A stretch of DNA of 37,487 nucleotides, from the NCBI GenBank assembly GCA_007118895.1, contig SKQS01000134.1, positions 1 to 37,487 of the forward strand, given 5' to 3'. This document shows, in pieces, positions 26,101 through 33,906 of this stretch. Every line of letters begins with the position of its first letter. Positions within the stretch are counted from its first letter, which is position 1. Made by a program: the position numbers and the translations under genes. Origin of the DNA: Wenzhouxiangella sp. (GTDB lineage: Bacteria > Pseudomonadota > Gammaproteobacteria > Xanthomonadales > Wenzhouxiangellaceae). The notes beneath the pieces were generated by a model that had not been told where the DNA came from, did no database searches, and was given only the letters and a program-made list of their open reading frames with translations.

Positions 26101-26401
26101 CCAGGGCACAGTTAAGCGCCGTCTGGCCACCCATGGTAGGCAGCAGCGCATCCGGTCGCTCCCGGGCAATGATCTCGCGCACGATCTGCCAGCGAATCGG
26201 CTCGATGTAAACCACATCGGCAAGTTCGGGATCGGTCATGATGGTGGCCGGATTGGAGTTGATCAGGATGACCCGATAACCCTCCTCCTTCAGCGCCTTG
26301 ACCGCCTGCACGCCGGAGTAGTCGAATTCACAGGCCTGGCCGATGACGATAGGTCCGGCGCCAATGATCAGGATGGATTCAATGTCGGTACGCTTGGGCA
26401 T
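23174..26401 (-). CDS. carB: Carbamoyl-phosphate synthase, large subunit
   Basis: The 1075-residue subunit makes carbamoyl phosphate for arginine and pyrimidine synthesis from bicarbonate, ammonia delivered by CarA, and two ATP. Two homologous ATP-grasp halves are visible: the first starts [22 protein letters not shown], the second [21 protein letters not shown]. An oligomerisation region lies between (~400-550), and a C-terminal MGS-like allosteric domain starts near 940. Length is as in E. coli. A short AT-rich patch around 23711-23800 is unusual. The gene follows carA by six bases and overlaps greA. Confidence 0.98.
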   Translation of the reverse strand: MPKRTDIESILIIGAGPIVIGQACEFDYSGVQAVKALKEEGYRVILINSNPATIMTDPELADVVYIEPIRWQIVREIIARERPDALLPTMGGQTALNCALDLNREGVLEEFGVEMIGASPRAIDMAEDREEFRLAMAEIGLAGPAANMARSLQEAIEVQKQIGFPTIIRPSFTMGGSGGGIAYNRDEFVEIVERGLDLSPTTEVQLEESVLGWKEYELEVVRDRADNCIIVCSIENIDPMGVHTGDSITVAPALTLTDKEYQRLRNAAIAVLRKIGVDTGGSNVQFAVNPDDGRLMVIEMNPRVSRSSALASKATGFPIAKVAAKLAVGYTLDELANEITGGATPASFEPSIDYVVTKVPRFAFEKFPAASDRLTTQMKSVGEAMAIGRTFQESLQKALRSLETGLSGFDPVVFPAGDVDEMTLLRRELREAGPERIMHVAEAFRRGLEATEIQRLTRMDPWVLDQIAEIIEQEQALGRQGVESLDGKRLLELKRMGFSDARLAALLGVSEASIRHLRQTFGIQPSYRRVDTCAAEFASETAYMYSTWGEECESRPGDRRKIMVLGGGPNRIGQGIEFDYCCVHAALAMRELGFETIMVNCNPETVSTDFDTSDRLYFEPLTLEDVLSIVAIEKPEGVIIQFGGQTPLKLARSLEAAGVPIIGTSPDSIDLAEDRQRFQELLSFLKLRQPANRTARTPDEAIVLAREVGFPLVVRPSYVLGGRAMDIVHGEDELRRYMDEAVKVSNESPVLLDRFLDHAIEVDVDAICDGHSVIIGGIMEHIEEAGVHSGDSSCSLPTFSLDSHLVEEIARQTRQMALALNVIGLMNVQFAVREGEIYVIEVNPRASRTVPFVSKATGVPLARVAAKCMVGKTLKEQDIIKDIECRFYSIKEPVYPFIKFPGVDPILGPEMRSTGEVMGVGLNFGSAVARAQQGAGINAAASGRAFLSVRDADKARLLPVARELIERGFSLVATEGTWKHLVEHDIPCDYVNKVIQGRPHIVDSIKNDEIDYIVNTTEGRQSIADSFSIRREALQRKVNYSTTIAGARATLRALDHWNERGVRSLQQLHASEELE

Positions 26402-26407
26402 GGGCAG

Positions 26408-27541
26408 CTATCGGTTGGCGGCAGACATCAGTTCGACGAAGCGATCGAACAGCGGACGCAGATCATGGGGCCCCGGGCTGGCCTCGGGATGGCCCTGGAA
26501 TCCCATCGCCGGCCGATCACTTATGCGGATACCCTGCAGGCTGCCGTCAAATAGCGAACGATGGGTGGCGACCACCGAGCCCGGGAGGCTGTCCTCGTCG
26601 ATGGCGAAACCGTGGTTCTGGCTGGTAATGAACACCTGGCCGGTCTCGAGGTCCTTGACCGGATGGTTGGCACCGTGGTGGCCAAACTTCATCTTTACCG
26701 TCCTGGCGCCGGCTGCCAGGCCCAGCAACTGGTGGCCCAGGCAGATCCCGAAAAGCGGCACACCACGTTCCAGCAGTCTGCCGATCGCCTCGATCGCGTA
26801 GTCGCAGGGCTCTGGATCGCCGGGGCCGTTCGACAGCATCACGCCGTCGGGCGAGAGGGCAAGCACCTCGTCAACCGGATGGCGGGCCGGCACCACCGTG
26901 ACCCGGCAGCCTGCATCGACCAGCAGGCGCAGGATGTTGTGCTTGACCCCGAAGTCATAGCACACCACGTGGTATCGGCCCGAGCCGCTGGCGACCTCGC
27001 CGCTGTCCAGATCCAGGCTGCCCTCGCTCCACTCATGCGGCGCCTTGCAGCTGTTGTCGGCGGCCAGGTCCTGACCGGTCATCGGCAGGCACTCGGCGGC
27101 CAGCCGCCGGGCCAGCTCGGGGTCGGGGTCCGGATCGCAGACAATGGCGCCATTCTGGGCGCCCTTTTCGCGCAGCAGCGCGGTCAGCGATCGGGTATCG
27201 ACCCCGGCGATGGCGACGACGCCGGAAGCCTTCAGCCACTGAGACAGCGATTGCTCAGCGCGCCAGGAACTAAAGCTGCGCGGATAGTGGCGCACGATCA
27301 GTCCGGCCGCTCGCAAACGGTCAGACTCCATATCGGCGTCGTTGACGCCGGTATTGCCGATATGCGGCATGGTCAGAGTGACCAGCTGCCCGGCGTAACT
27401 GGGGTCACTCAGGATCTCCTGGTAGCCGGACATGGCGGTGTTGAACACCACCTCACCAGTGCTGGCGCCGGCCGCGCCTATGCCCAGACCGTAAAACAGC
27501 GTCCCGTCTTGCAGGGCCAGAATCGCCTTGTGTTGGGGCAA
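26408..27541 (-). CDS. carA: Carbamoyl-phosphate synthase, small (glutaminase) subunit
   Basis: CarA hydrolyses glutamine and channels ammonia to CarB. The N-terminal domain begins [15 protein letters not shown]; the class I amidotransferase domain has Cys in [14 protein letters not shown] and the His-Glu pair in [10 protein letters not shown] place the start at TTG 27541 (MPQHKAIL, 377 residues), because GGAG lies seven bases upstream and the frame further up (to 27610) looks non-coding. UUG starts have been described for carA elsewhere, as I recall. The upstream gap to the divergent GGDEF-EAL gene (27542-27692) holds a TAGAAT (minus strand, 27627-27622) that may be the -10, and two small stems in the leader. 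Confidence 0.96.
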   Translation of the reverse strand: MPQHKAILALQDGTLFYGLGIGAAGASTGEVVFNTAMSGYQEILSDPSYAGQLVTLTMPHIGNTGVNDADMESDRLRAAGLIVRHYPRSFSSWRAEQSLSQWLKASGVVAIAGVDTRSLTALLREKGAQNGAIVCDPDPDPELARRLAAECLPMTGQDLAADNSCKAPHEWSEGSLDLDSGEVASGSGRYHVVCYDFGVKHNILRLLVDAGCRVTVVPARHPVDEVLALSPDGVMLSNGPGDPEPCDYAIEAIGRLLERGVPLFGICLGHQLLGLAAGARTVKMKFGHHGANHPVKDLETGQVFITSQNHGFAIDEDSLPGSVVATHRSLFDGSLQGIRISDRPAMGFQGHPEASPGPHDLRPLFDRFVELMSAANR

Positions 27542-27692
27542 TTGACTTCTCCAGATAGGCAAAGCGGGACAGACCCCCGCCCGTCGATGGTGCGACAACC
27601 CGGCCAGCACCTCGAGAAACTATTCTAAAGCACCCGGAAAGCTCAGGCTAGACTGCGAAGCGTCCGATCCGGCTTTGGGCGATAATCCGAAC

Positions 27693-29003
27693 ATGTCTGC
27701 GCCCGACCCAAGGAGCCCGAGTTCAGCAGAGCGCCCGCGGACGGTGGTCGCTGCCGACCATTTTCTCGATCGACTGCAGGCCCTGCATCGTCGTTACCTT
27801 GACAATGATTCGGTCAAGCCGCTGGCGGTTGCCTGGGTTGGGATCAACCACTTTCGCTCCCTGCGCGACCGACTGGGGTTTCGCGGCATCGCTGACCTGA
27901 GCGAGGAGCTGCTATACCGGGTTGGCCAGAGCCTGGCCGGCAACGAGCGTTGCGCCCGTCTGGGCGAATCGGGGGTCGCCATTCTGCTTGGCCCCGAGCG
28001 CGACACGGCGGCGCTGGAGGCCTGGGCTGGCGAACTGATCGAGGATCTGACCGGCAGTCGCGGACCGGAAGTGGACGGCAAACCGGTCTTGATGACGCTC
28101 AATATCGGCATCAGTCAATTCGATCGCCGTGTTCGCGACGCCGAGCAAAGCCTGCTGGATGCCCTTCACACCGCCGAAGCGCTTTCCCACCTCGGCGACA
28201 GCCAGTACCGTATCTATCAACCCAGGCTCCCGGATTCGTCCTTCATTGGCGATGACAAGCTGCTTGTCGAGCTGCTGCGCGATGCGCTGTCAAGCAATCG
28301 CCTGCGCGTGCTTTACCAACCCCTGCTGCCAACCGGCCGCAGTGAACGTCGCCACTTCCAGATGTGGGCGCGATTGATTTCCGACCGGGGCGAGCTGATT
28401 CCGGCTACGGCCTTTCTCCAGGTGGCAAAACAGGCCGGACTGCTGCCACGTCTGGAGCGCTGGACCCTGGCTTATGCCGTACGCTTTCTGACTGCCCACG
28501 GCTCGATTACCGAGCAGGTCAGGCTGTTCATCAACCAGTCACCCTCCCTGCTTTCTCCCAAAATGCGGTCGTGGCTCGAACACTGGCTGAAAACTCACCC
28601 CGAAATCGCCCAGGCTCTGGTGATGGAGTTCCCTTTCGACGATCTGCTGGCGATGCCCCGTAGCGATGGATTGGCGCGCCTGGGCGAATTGTCCGAGCTC
28701 GGCCTTTCGGCCGGCGTTACCGGCATCAGCCAGGTCAGCATGGACGAGGTGATCGCCTTCCGCCCGCCGGTTCGATACCTGCGCATGGTGCCGGGCTTTG
28801 CCGAACGGCTGCTCGAAGATCCGGAGCTGGAGCGCGAATTCGGACACTTTGTCGACCGGGCCCACGACATGGGCTGCCTGATCATCGTGCCCAGCATCAA
28901 GGATGAGTCAGCCGTGATTGAATTGTGGCAGTCGAGAATCGACTTCATTCAGGGAGATGTGGTGGAGCATCCGCGGCAGAGTCTGGAGGCGTTTGATGGG
29001 TAG
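27693..29003 (+). CDS. Degenerate GGDEF-EAL protein
   Basis: The 436-residue protein is soluble and lacks a sensory N-terminus. Residues ~20-180 have GGDEF-domain layout (WVGINHFRSLRDRLGFRGIADLSEELLYRVG, then LGESGVAILL where GGDEF would be). Residues ~195-430 have EAL layout, but the signature reads FQMWARLI instead of EALxR, INQSPSLLS for the Asn motif, MEFPFDD for the Glu motif, and GISQVSMDEV instead of the DDFGTG loop. Both catalytic centres therefore look dead. It may bind cyclic di-GMP or proteins, as FimX does, or be a structural adaptor. ATG 27693 is chosen; a TTG at 27675 is in frame. Its stop is 20 bp before the octamer array. Confidence 0.85.
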   Translation: MSAPDPRSPSSAERPRTVVAADHFLDRLQALHRRYLDNDSVKPLAVAWVGINHFRSLRDRLGFRGIADLSEELLYRVGQSLAGNERCARLGESGVAILLGPERDTAALEAWAGELIEDLTGSRGPEVDGKPVLMTLNIGISQFDRRVRDAEQSLLDALHTAEALSHLGDSQYRIYQPRLPDSSFIGDDKLLVELLRDALSSNRLRVLYQPLLPTGRSERRHFQMWARLISDRGELIPATAFLQVAKQAGLLPRLERWTLAYAVRFLTAHGSITEQVRLFINQSPSLLSPKMRSWLEHWLKTHPEIAQALVMEFPFDDLLAMPRSDGLARLGELSELGLSAGVTGISQVSMDEVIAFRPPVRYLRMVPGFAERLLEDPELEREFGHFVDRAHDMGCLIIVPSIKDESAVIELWQSRIDFIQGDVVEHPRQSLEAFDG

Positions 29004-29023
29004 GGCGGGATGGGGGACGATGG

Positions 29024-29220
29024 GTCTGTGCGTCTGTGCGTCGGTGCGTCTGTGCGTCTGTGCGTCTGTGCGTTGGTGCGTTGGTGCGTTGGTGCGTTGG
29101 TGCGGCGGTGCGGCGGTGCGGCGGTGCGGCGGTGCGTCGGTGCGTCGGTATGGCGGTGCGTCGGTGCTGCGTGCATCGTCGGTCCCACAAACGTACAGAC
29201 GTACAGCCGCACAGACGCAC
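29024..29220. repeat. Octamer inverted-array hairpin, locus B
   Basis: Eighteen octamers run without a break from 29024 to 29167: mostly GTCTGTGC (units 1-6), GTTGGTGC (7-10), GGCGGTGC (11-14), then GTCGGTGC, GTCGGTAT, GGCGGTGC, GTCGGTGC. After ~20 bases the complement of the first units appears at 29189-29220, which matches 29028-29059 in 27 of 32 positions as an inverted repeat. It lies between the convergent GGDEF-EAL gene and dapB (29004-29259), which holds no gene; open frames through it are repeat artefacts. Confidence 0.9.
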
Positions 29221-29259
29221 AAATCCCTCCCCGAACCCGTAAACCAGACCCGTCTCCCG

Positions 29260-29979
29260 TTAAAGCAGCTCTTCCAGACGATAGAGGCCGGGCTCCCGGC
29301 CAACCAGCGCGCCGGCCGCCAGCAGGGCGCCACGAGCGAAGATGTCGCGACTGCCGGCGCGATGAATGATTTCGAGTTGTTCGCCCTCACCAAGAAAGCG
29401 CACGGCGTGTTCTCCGATCACGTCACCGCCGCGTACCGACTGCACACCGATATCACCCGGCTTGCGGCCACAGTCAGCACCTTCCCTGGCACCGCCGGTA
29501 ACCAGCCGCCCCCGGTTGTCACGCGCCGACAGTAGTGTCCGCGCCAGCGCCAGCGCGGTACCGGAGGGCGCATCGCGCTTGCGCCGATGATGAGTTTCGG
29601 TGATCTCGGCATCGAAATCATCGCCGAGCAGGCGCGCCGCCTCGACCACCAGGCGTTCGATCACGGCAACGCCGGGGCTGAAGTTGGCGGCCTGGCATAC
29701 CGGCAGGGATGCCGCAGCCTGCTCGATTAGCGACTGAATATCCGAATCCAGGCCCGTGGTGCCCACGACCAGCGCCATGCCGCGTTCGCGGGCCAGGCGA
29801 ACTGCCCGCTCGGTCTGTTCCGGCACGGAAAAATCGATCAGCACATCGGCTGCAACCTGCTCTGAATCGCTCTGACCACAGGTCGCTACCACGGACCAGC
29901 GCGAACCTGCCTGGCACAGGCGCTGTATGGCCTGCCCCATGGCGCCGCTGGCACCGCTCAGGCAGATGCGGGTGGTCAT
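29260..29979 (-). CDS. dapB: 4-hydroxy-tetrahydrodipicolinate reductase
   Basis: DapB reduces the cyclic product of DapA on the route to diaminopimelate and lysine. The 239-residue protein has the nucleotide-binding motif GASGAMG (9-15), the loop VVGTTGLD and the active-site signature THHRRKRDAPSGTALALA. It is ~30 residues shorter than E. coli DapB, the loss falling just after beta-strand 2 (WSVVAT), where cofactor 2'-phosphate contacts normally lie; I believe Xanthomonas DapB is similarly short. I take ATG 29979 (MTTRICLSG); the frame is open to 30006 inside dnaJ. It follows dnaJ by seven bases, so it probably shares heat-shock transcripts. Confidence 0.94.
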   Translation of the reverse strand: MTTRICLSGASGAMGQAIQRLCQAGSRWSVVATCGQSDSEQVAADVLIDFSVPEQTERAVRLARERGMALVVGTTGLDSDIQSLIEQAAASLPVCQAANFSPGVAVIERLVVEAARLLGDDFDAEITETHHRRKRDAPSGTALALARTLLSARDNRGRLVTGGAREGADCGRKPGDIGVQSVRGGDVIGEHAVRFLGEGEQLEIIHRAGSRDIFARGALLAAGALVGREPGLYRLEELL

Positions 29980-29986
29980 GGTCGAA

Positions 29987-31117
29987 CTACAGGCCCATGC
30001 GGTCAAAGAAGTGCTTGACCTTGTCGGTCCAGCCGCTGGTCTGGGGACTGTGGCTGGTCTTGCCTTCCAGCGATTCCTGGAACTGGCGCAGCAAGTCCTT
30101 CTGATTGCGGGTCAGGTTGATCGGTGTTTCGACCAGGACCCGGCACAGCAGATCGCCCTTGCTGCGGCTGCGCACCGACTGCACGCCCTGCTGGCGCAGA
30201 CGGAAGACCTTGCCGCTCTGGGTTTCCGAAGGGATCTTGAGCATGACCGAGCCGTCCAGGGTCGGCACCTTGAGCTCGCCGCCGAGCGCGGCCGTTGCCA
30301 GCGAGATCGGCACCTCGCAGTACAGATCGTCGCCATCGCGCTTGAACAGCGGATGCGGCTTGACGTGAATATCGACATACAGGTCACCGGCAATGCCGTT
30401 CTGCAGCCCGGCGCCACCCTCGCCGCTGAGCCGTATGCGGTCGCCGTCGTCGACACCAGGGGGAATCTTGACCTGCAGGGTCCGGTTTTCACGCACCTGG
30501 CCGCTGCCATTGCAGTCCGAGCACGGCTCGGCGATCCGACGACCGCTGCCGCCGCAGTCCGGGCAGGTCTGCTGAACCGAAAATATCCCCTGCTGCATGC
30601 GAACCTGGCCGGCGCCACCGCAGGTGGTGCAAATTTCCATCTTGCCGTTGGCCGATCCGCTACCGTTGCAGGTCTGGCACTTGCCCAGGGTGGGAATGCG
30701 GATTTCGCGGGTGACCCCGCCGACCGCTTCCTCCAGATCCAGTTCCAGGTTGTAGCGAAGATCCTGTCCCCGTCGGTTGCGCTGTTGCTGACGCCGTCTC
30801 CCGCCACCGAAGATGTCGCCGAAGATGTCGCCAAAAATGTCGTTGATATCGCCGAAACCGCCCTGGCCAAAACCGCCCTGCCCTGACCCCATGCCGTTGA
30901 CGCCGGCATGCCCGAAACGGTCGTAAGCGGCGCGCTTGTCCTGATCGCGAAGTATCTCGTAGGCTTCCTTGGCCTCCTTGAAGCGGTCCTGCGCGCTGGC
31001 ATCATCCGGGTTGCGGTCCGGATGGTACTTCATGGCCAGACGGCGATAGGCCCGCTTCAGCTCGTCAGGGCTGGCCTGACGCGAAACCCCCAGCACTTCG
31101 TAATAGTCTCTGGCCAT
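29987..31117 (-). CDS. dnaJ: Chaperone protein DnaJ
   Basis: DnaJ delivers unfolded proteins to DnaK and stimulates its ATPase. The 376-residue type I protein has a J domain with YHPDRNPDD (HPD motif ~33-35), a Gly/Phe region ([32 protein letters not shown]), four zinc-binding repeats ([32 protein letters not shown]) and the C-terminal substrate-binding domains. It follows dnaK by 57 bp containing a strong hairpin. Confidence 0.97.
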   Translation of the reverse strand: MARDYYEVLGVSRQASPDELKRAYRRLAMKYHPDRNPDDASAQDRFKEAKEAYEILRDQDKRAAYDRFGHAGVNGMGSGQGGFGQGGFGDINDIFGDIFGDIFGGGRRRQQQRNRRGQDLRYNLELDLEEAVGGVTREIRIPTLGKCQTCNGSGSANGKMEICTTCGGAGQVRMQQGIFSVQQTCPDCGGSGRRIAEPCSDCNGSGQVRENRTLQVKIPPGVDDGDRIRLSGEGGAGLQNGIAGDLYVDIHVKPHPLFKRDGDDLYCEVPISLATAALGGELKVPTLDGSVMLKIPSETQSGKVFRLRQQGVQSVRSRSKGDLLCRVLVETPINLTRNQKDLLRQFQESLEGKTSHSPQTSGWTDKVKHFFDRMGL

Positions 31118-31141
31118 TCAACTTCCGGCTACGGATCAGAC

Positions 31142-31168
31142 GCTCCCGGGGCAGTTGCCGCCGGGAGC
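31142..31168 (-). promoter_or_regulatory. Hairpin in the dnaK-dnaJ gap
   Basis: GCTCCCGG (31142-31149) and CCGGGAGC (31161-31168) form a perfect 8-bp stem with an 11-nt loop that can pair further inside. No T-run follows. It probably attenuates or stabilises the message so DnaK exceeds DnaJ, by inference. Confidence 0.6.
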
Positions 31169-31174
31169 ATCGAT

Positions 31175-33115
31175 TCAGGATTTCGGGTTGTTCTGGTCGT
31201 CATCGACCTCGGTGAACTCGGCATCGACGACTTCCTCGGCAGTGTCGGCAGAGCCAGCTTGCTCGCCAGACTCATCTGCCTGCGCCTGGGCCGCCTGATC
31301 CTGCTCGGCCACCTTCTGATACAGCGCTGCACCTGCCTGCTGCAGTTCGTCAACCGCCGAGTCGATGGCAGCCTTGTCGTCACCCTTGACTGCTTCTTCG
31401 ACCTTGCCTAGCGCGGTCTCGATCCGGCTTCTGCCATCATCGTCGAGCTTGTCGCCGTGCTCGCCGAGCATCGAGCGGGTCGAATGCACCAGGGCATCGG
31501 CGTTGTTGCGTGCGGTCACCAGCTCGTGGAAGCGGCGATCTTCCTCGCGATGGGCCTCGGCATCCGCCACCATCTTGTCGATTTCCTCGTCGCTCAAGCC
31601 GGAGCCAGCCTTGATCTCGATCTTTTGCTCTCTACCGGTGGCCTTGTCCTTGGCCGAGACGTGCAGAATGCCGTTGGCATCGATATCAAAGGTGACCTCG
31701 ATCTGCGGCACCCCGCGCGGTGCGGCAGGCAGTCCGGACAGGTCGAACCTGGCCAGCGACTTGTTGGCCGCCGCCTGCTCGCGTTCACCCTGAAGCACGT
31801 GCACCGTGACCGCCGTCTGATTGTCCTCGGCAGTCGAAAAGATCTGGTTGGCCTTGGTCGGAATCGTGGTGTTCTTCTCGATCAGCTTGGTGAACACACC
31901 ACCCAGGGTCTCGATACCCAGCGACAGCGGCGTGACGTCCAGCAACAGCACGTCCTTGACATCGCCTGCCAGCACACCGCCCTGAATCGCTGCACCCACT
32001 GCAACCGCCTCGTCAGGGTTGACGTCCTTACGCGGCTCCTTGCCAAAGAACTCGGCAACAGCCTGCTGAACCTTGGGCATGCGGGTCTGACCGCCGACCA
32101 GGATAACTTCATCAATATCCGACACTTTCAGGCCGGCATCGTTGAGCGCAGTACGACACGGCTCGATCGAGCGCTTGACCAGGTCTTCGACCAGCGACTC
32201 GAGCTTGGAGCGCGTGACCTTGATGTTCAGGTGCTTCGGGCCCGAGGCATCTGCGGTGATGTAGGGCAGATTGACCTCGGTTTGCTGGCTCGAAGACAGC
32301 TCGATCTTGGCCCGTTCAGCGCCCTCGCGCAAACGCTGCAAGGCCAGAGGATCATTGAACAGATCCACTCCCTGATCCTTCTTGAACTCCGAGGCCAGGT
32401 AATCGATCAGGCGCTTGTCGAAATCCTCACCGCCAAGGAAGGTATCGCCGTTGGTGGCCAGTACCTCGAACTGCTTTTCGCCGTCGACATCGGCGATCTC
32501 GATGATCGAGATGTCGAAGGTACCGCCGCCAAGATCGTAGACGGCCACCTTGCGATCAGCGCCCTGCTTGTCCAGCCCGTAGGCCAGCGCAGCCGCGGTC
32601 GGCTCGTTGATGATGCGACGAACATTCAGGCCGGCAATCTTGCCGGCATCCTTGGTTGCCTGACGCTGAGAGTCATTGAAGTAGGCCGGGACCGTAATCA
32701 CCGCCTCCTTCACTTCCTCACCAAGATAGTCCTCGGCAGTCTTCTTCATCTTCATCAACACCCGGGCGGAGATCTCCGGCGGCGCAATCTTGCGATCATC
32801 GACCTGGACCCAGGCATCGCCATTGTCTGCCTCGATGATCTTGTACGGGACCATCTTGATGTCCTTCTGGACCACGTCCTCATTGAACTTGCGCCCGATC
32901 AGTCGCTTGACCGCATGCAGCGTGCGGTGCGGGTTGGTCACGGCCTGGCGCTTGGCCGGCTGGCCAACCAGCACCTCGTCGTCCTTGGTGAAGGCCACGA
33001 TCGACGGCGTGGTGCGATCACCTTCGGCGTTTTCAATCACGCGCGTCTTGCCGCCTTCCATGACGGCGACACAGGAATTGGTCGTTCCCAGGTCAATGCC
33101 GATAATTTTGCTCAT
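31175..33115 (-). CDS. dnaK: Chaperone protein DnaK (Hsp70)
   Basis: DnaK is the ATP-driven Hsp70 chaperone. The 646-residue protein has the ATPase domain ([14 protein letters not shown] at the N-terminus, [31 protein letters not shown]), the substrate-binding domain ([22 protein letters not shown]) and an acidic Gln/Ala-rich tail ending [17 protein letters not shown]. It lies 84 bp after grpE; a second sigma-32-like promoter in that gap should give extra DnaK. There is a long open frame on the opposite strand, a common coincidence in dnaK. Confidence 0.99.
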   Translation of the reverse strand: MSKIIGIDLGTTNSCVAVMEGGKTRVIENAEGDRTTPSIVAFTKDDEVLVGQPAKRQAVTNPHRTLHAVKRLIGRKFNEDVVQKDIKMVPYKIIEADNGDAWVQVDDRKIAPPEISARVLMKMKKTAEDYLGEEVKEAVITVPAYFNDSQRQATKDAGKIAGLNVRRIINEPTAAALAYGLDKQGADRKVAVYDLGGGTFDISIIEIADVDGEKQFEVLATNGDTFLGGEDFDKRLIDYLASEFKKDQGVDLFNDPLALQRLREGAERAKIELSSSQQTEVNLPYITADASGPKHLNIKVTRSKLESLVEDLVKRSIEPCRTALNDAGLKVSDIDEVILVGGQTRMPKVQQAVAEFFGKEPRKDVNPDEAVAVGAAIQGGVLAGDVKDVLLLDVTPLSLGIETLGGVFTKLIEKNTTIPTKANQIFSTAEDNQTAVTVHVLQGEREQAAANKSLARFDLSGLPAAPRGVPQIEVTFDIDANGILHVSAKDKATGREQKIEIKAGSGLSDEEIDKMVADAEAHREEDRRFHELVTARNNADALVHSTRSMLGEHGDKLDDDGRSRIETALGKVEEAVKGDDKAAIDSAVDELQQAGAALYQKVAEQDQAAQAQADESGEQAGSADTAEEVVDAEFTEVDDDQNNPKS

Positions 33116-33166
33116 GGCTGTCTGTTCCCTGAAATTTGGTGCTTGATTGGAAAATGTCTAGCGCTT

Positions 33167-33195
33167 TAGTGGGGCTGTTGGCCGGCTGTTTCAAC
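33167..33195 (-). promoter_or_regulatory. Candidate sigma-32 promoter for dnaK
   Basis: On the minus strand GTTGAAA (33195-33189), 14 bases, CCCCACTA (33174-33167). The heat-shock consensus is CTTGAAA-N11-16-CCCCATNT, so 6/7 and 6/8 positions fit. It starts just past the grpE stop and leaves a ~50-base leader to dnaK. Confidence 0.65.
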
Positions 33196-33199
33196 CAGC

Positions 33200-33745
33200 T
33201 CAGTCGCCGCTGGCGACAATGACTCGTGCCGGTCGCAGCAGGCGATCGTTCAGTCGGTAGCCTTTCTGCAGCACCTGCAAAACGGTGTCGGGCGGAGCTG
33301 ACTCGCTGGGCTGAATCGACATCGCCTCGTGCCAGCTGGGGTCGAAGCGCTCTCCTGCCGGATCGATCGTCTCGCAACCGTGGTTGGTCAGGGCGGTCAG
33401 CAGCTGGCGATGGGTCAGCCTCATGCCCTCTGCAACCTCGTCAGCATCATCGCCGAGATTGGCCAGGCCCTGCTCCAGGCTGTCGATTACCGGAATCAGG
33501 TCGCGCAGGATCGCCTCGAGCTGGTAGCGCCGCGAACGCTCCAGCTCGCGCTGGCTGCGCTTTTGCACGTTGTCCATTTCCGCTCGGGTGCGCAGCAGCG
33601 CTTCCTGAAGGCGGGCGAGTTCCTGCTCGACTTCCGGGTCCTGCGGGGCAGCCGCATCGGTCGACGCATCCTCGCTCAGCGCCTCGTCCACTCCATCCAG
33701 ATCACTGCCGAAATCCGGATCATCACCATGACGCTTGTCGCTCAT
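33200..33745 (-). CDS. grpE: Nucleotide exchange factor GrpE
   Basis: GrpE releases ADP from DnaK. The 181-residue protein has an acidic N-terminus (DDPDFGSDLDGVDEALSED), a long coiled coil (~40-95: EVEQELARLQEALLRTRAEMDNVQKRSQRELERSRRYQLEAILRDLIPVIDSLEQGL) and a beta-rich head with AMSIQPSESAPPDTVLQVLQKGYRLNDRLLRPARVIVAS. I choose ATG 33745 (MSDKRHG); the frame runs to 33817, but the heat-shock promoter lies within that stretch. No hrcA precedes it, unlike in Xanthomonas. Confidence 0.96.
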   Translation of the reverse strand: MSDKRHGDDPDFGSDLDGVDEALSEDASTDAAAPQDPEVEQELARLQEALLRTRAEMDNVQKRSQRELERSRRYQLEAILRDLIPVIDSLEQGLANLGDDADEVAEGMRLTHRQLLTALTNHGCETIDPAGERFDPSWHEAMSIQPSESAPPDTVLQVLQKGYRLNDRLLRPARVIVASGD

Positions 33746-33799
33746 CTGAACCGTTCCAAGTAATTGATAACCGTGGTTGATAACCTTGTTGATGCCCGA

Positions 33800-33828
33800 A
33801 CATGGGGTTGCGGTCACTGGATTGCAAC
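33800..33828 (-). promoter_or_regulatory. Sigma-32 promoter for grpE-dnaK-dnaJ-dapB
   Basis: On the minus strand GTTGCAA (33828-33822), 14 bases, CCCCATGT (33807-33800). The -10 matches the CCCCATNT consensus fully and the -35 in 5 of 7. Transcription would begin near 33793, ~48 bases before grpE. I see no CIRCE inverted repeat. Confidence 0.8.
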
Positions 33829-33906
33829 ACCATTGCCCGAAGTCCCGGTTGATGCTAGTTTTGCTGCCTTGCCGCCTGGCTTACGACTCAAACACTGCTG
33901 GCCCAC

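Noticed and set aside
29024-29220. CRISPR array
   Set aside because: Units are contiguous 8-mers without spacers and there are no cas genes nearby.
28918-29535. Repetitive open frames through the octamer array (VRLCVCASVRL-type peptides)
   Set aside because: All three frames and both strands stay open simply because of the octamer; no start context and no non-repetitive protein.
31457-33169. 570-codon open frame antisense to dnaK
   Set aside because: Long antisense frames in dnaK are a known artefact; the translation has no recognisable domain and the region is plainly dnaK.
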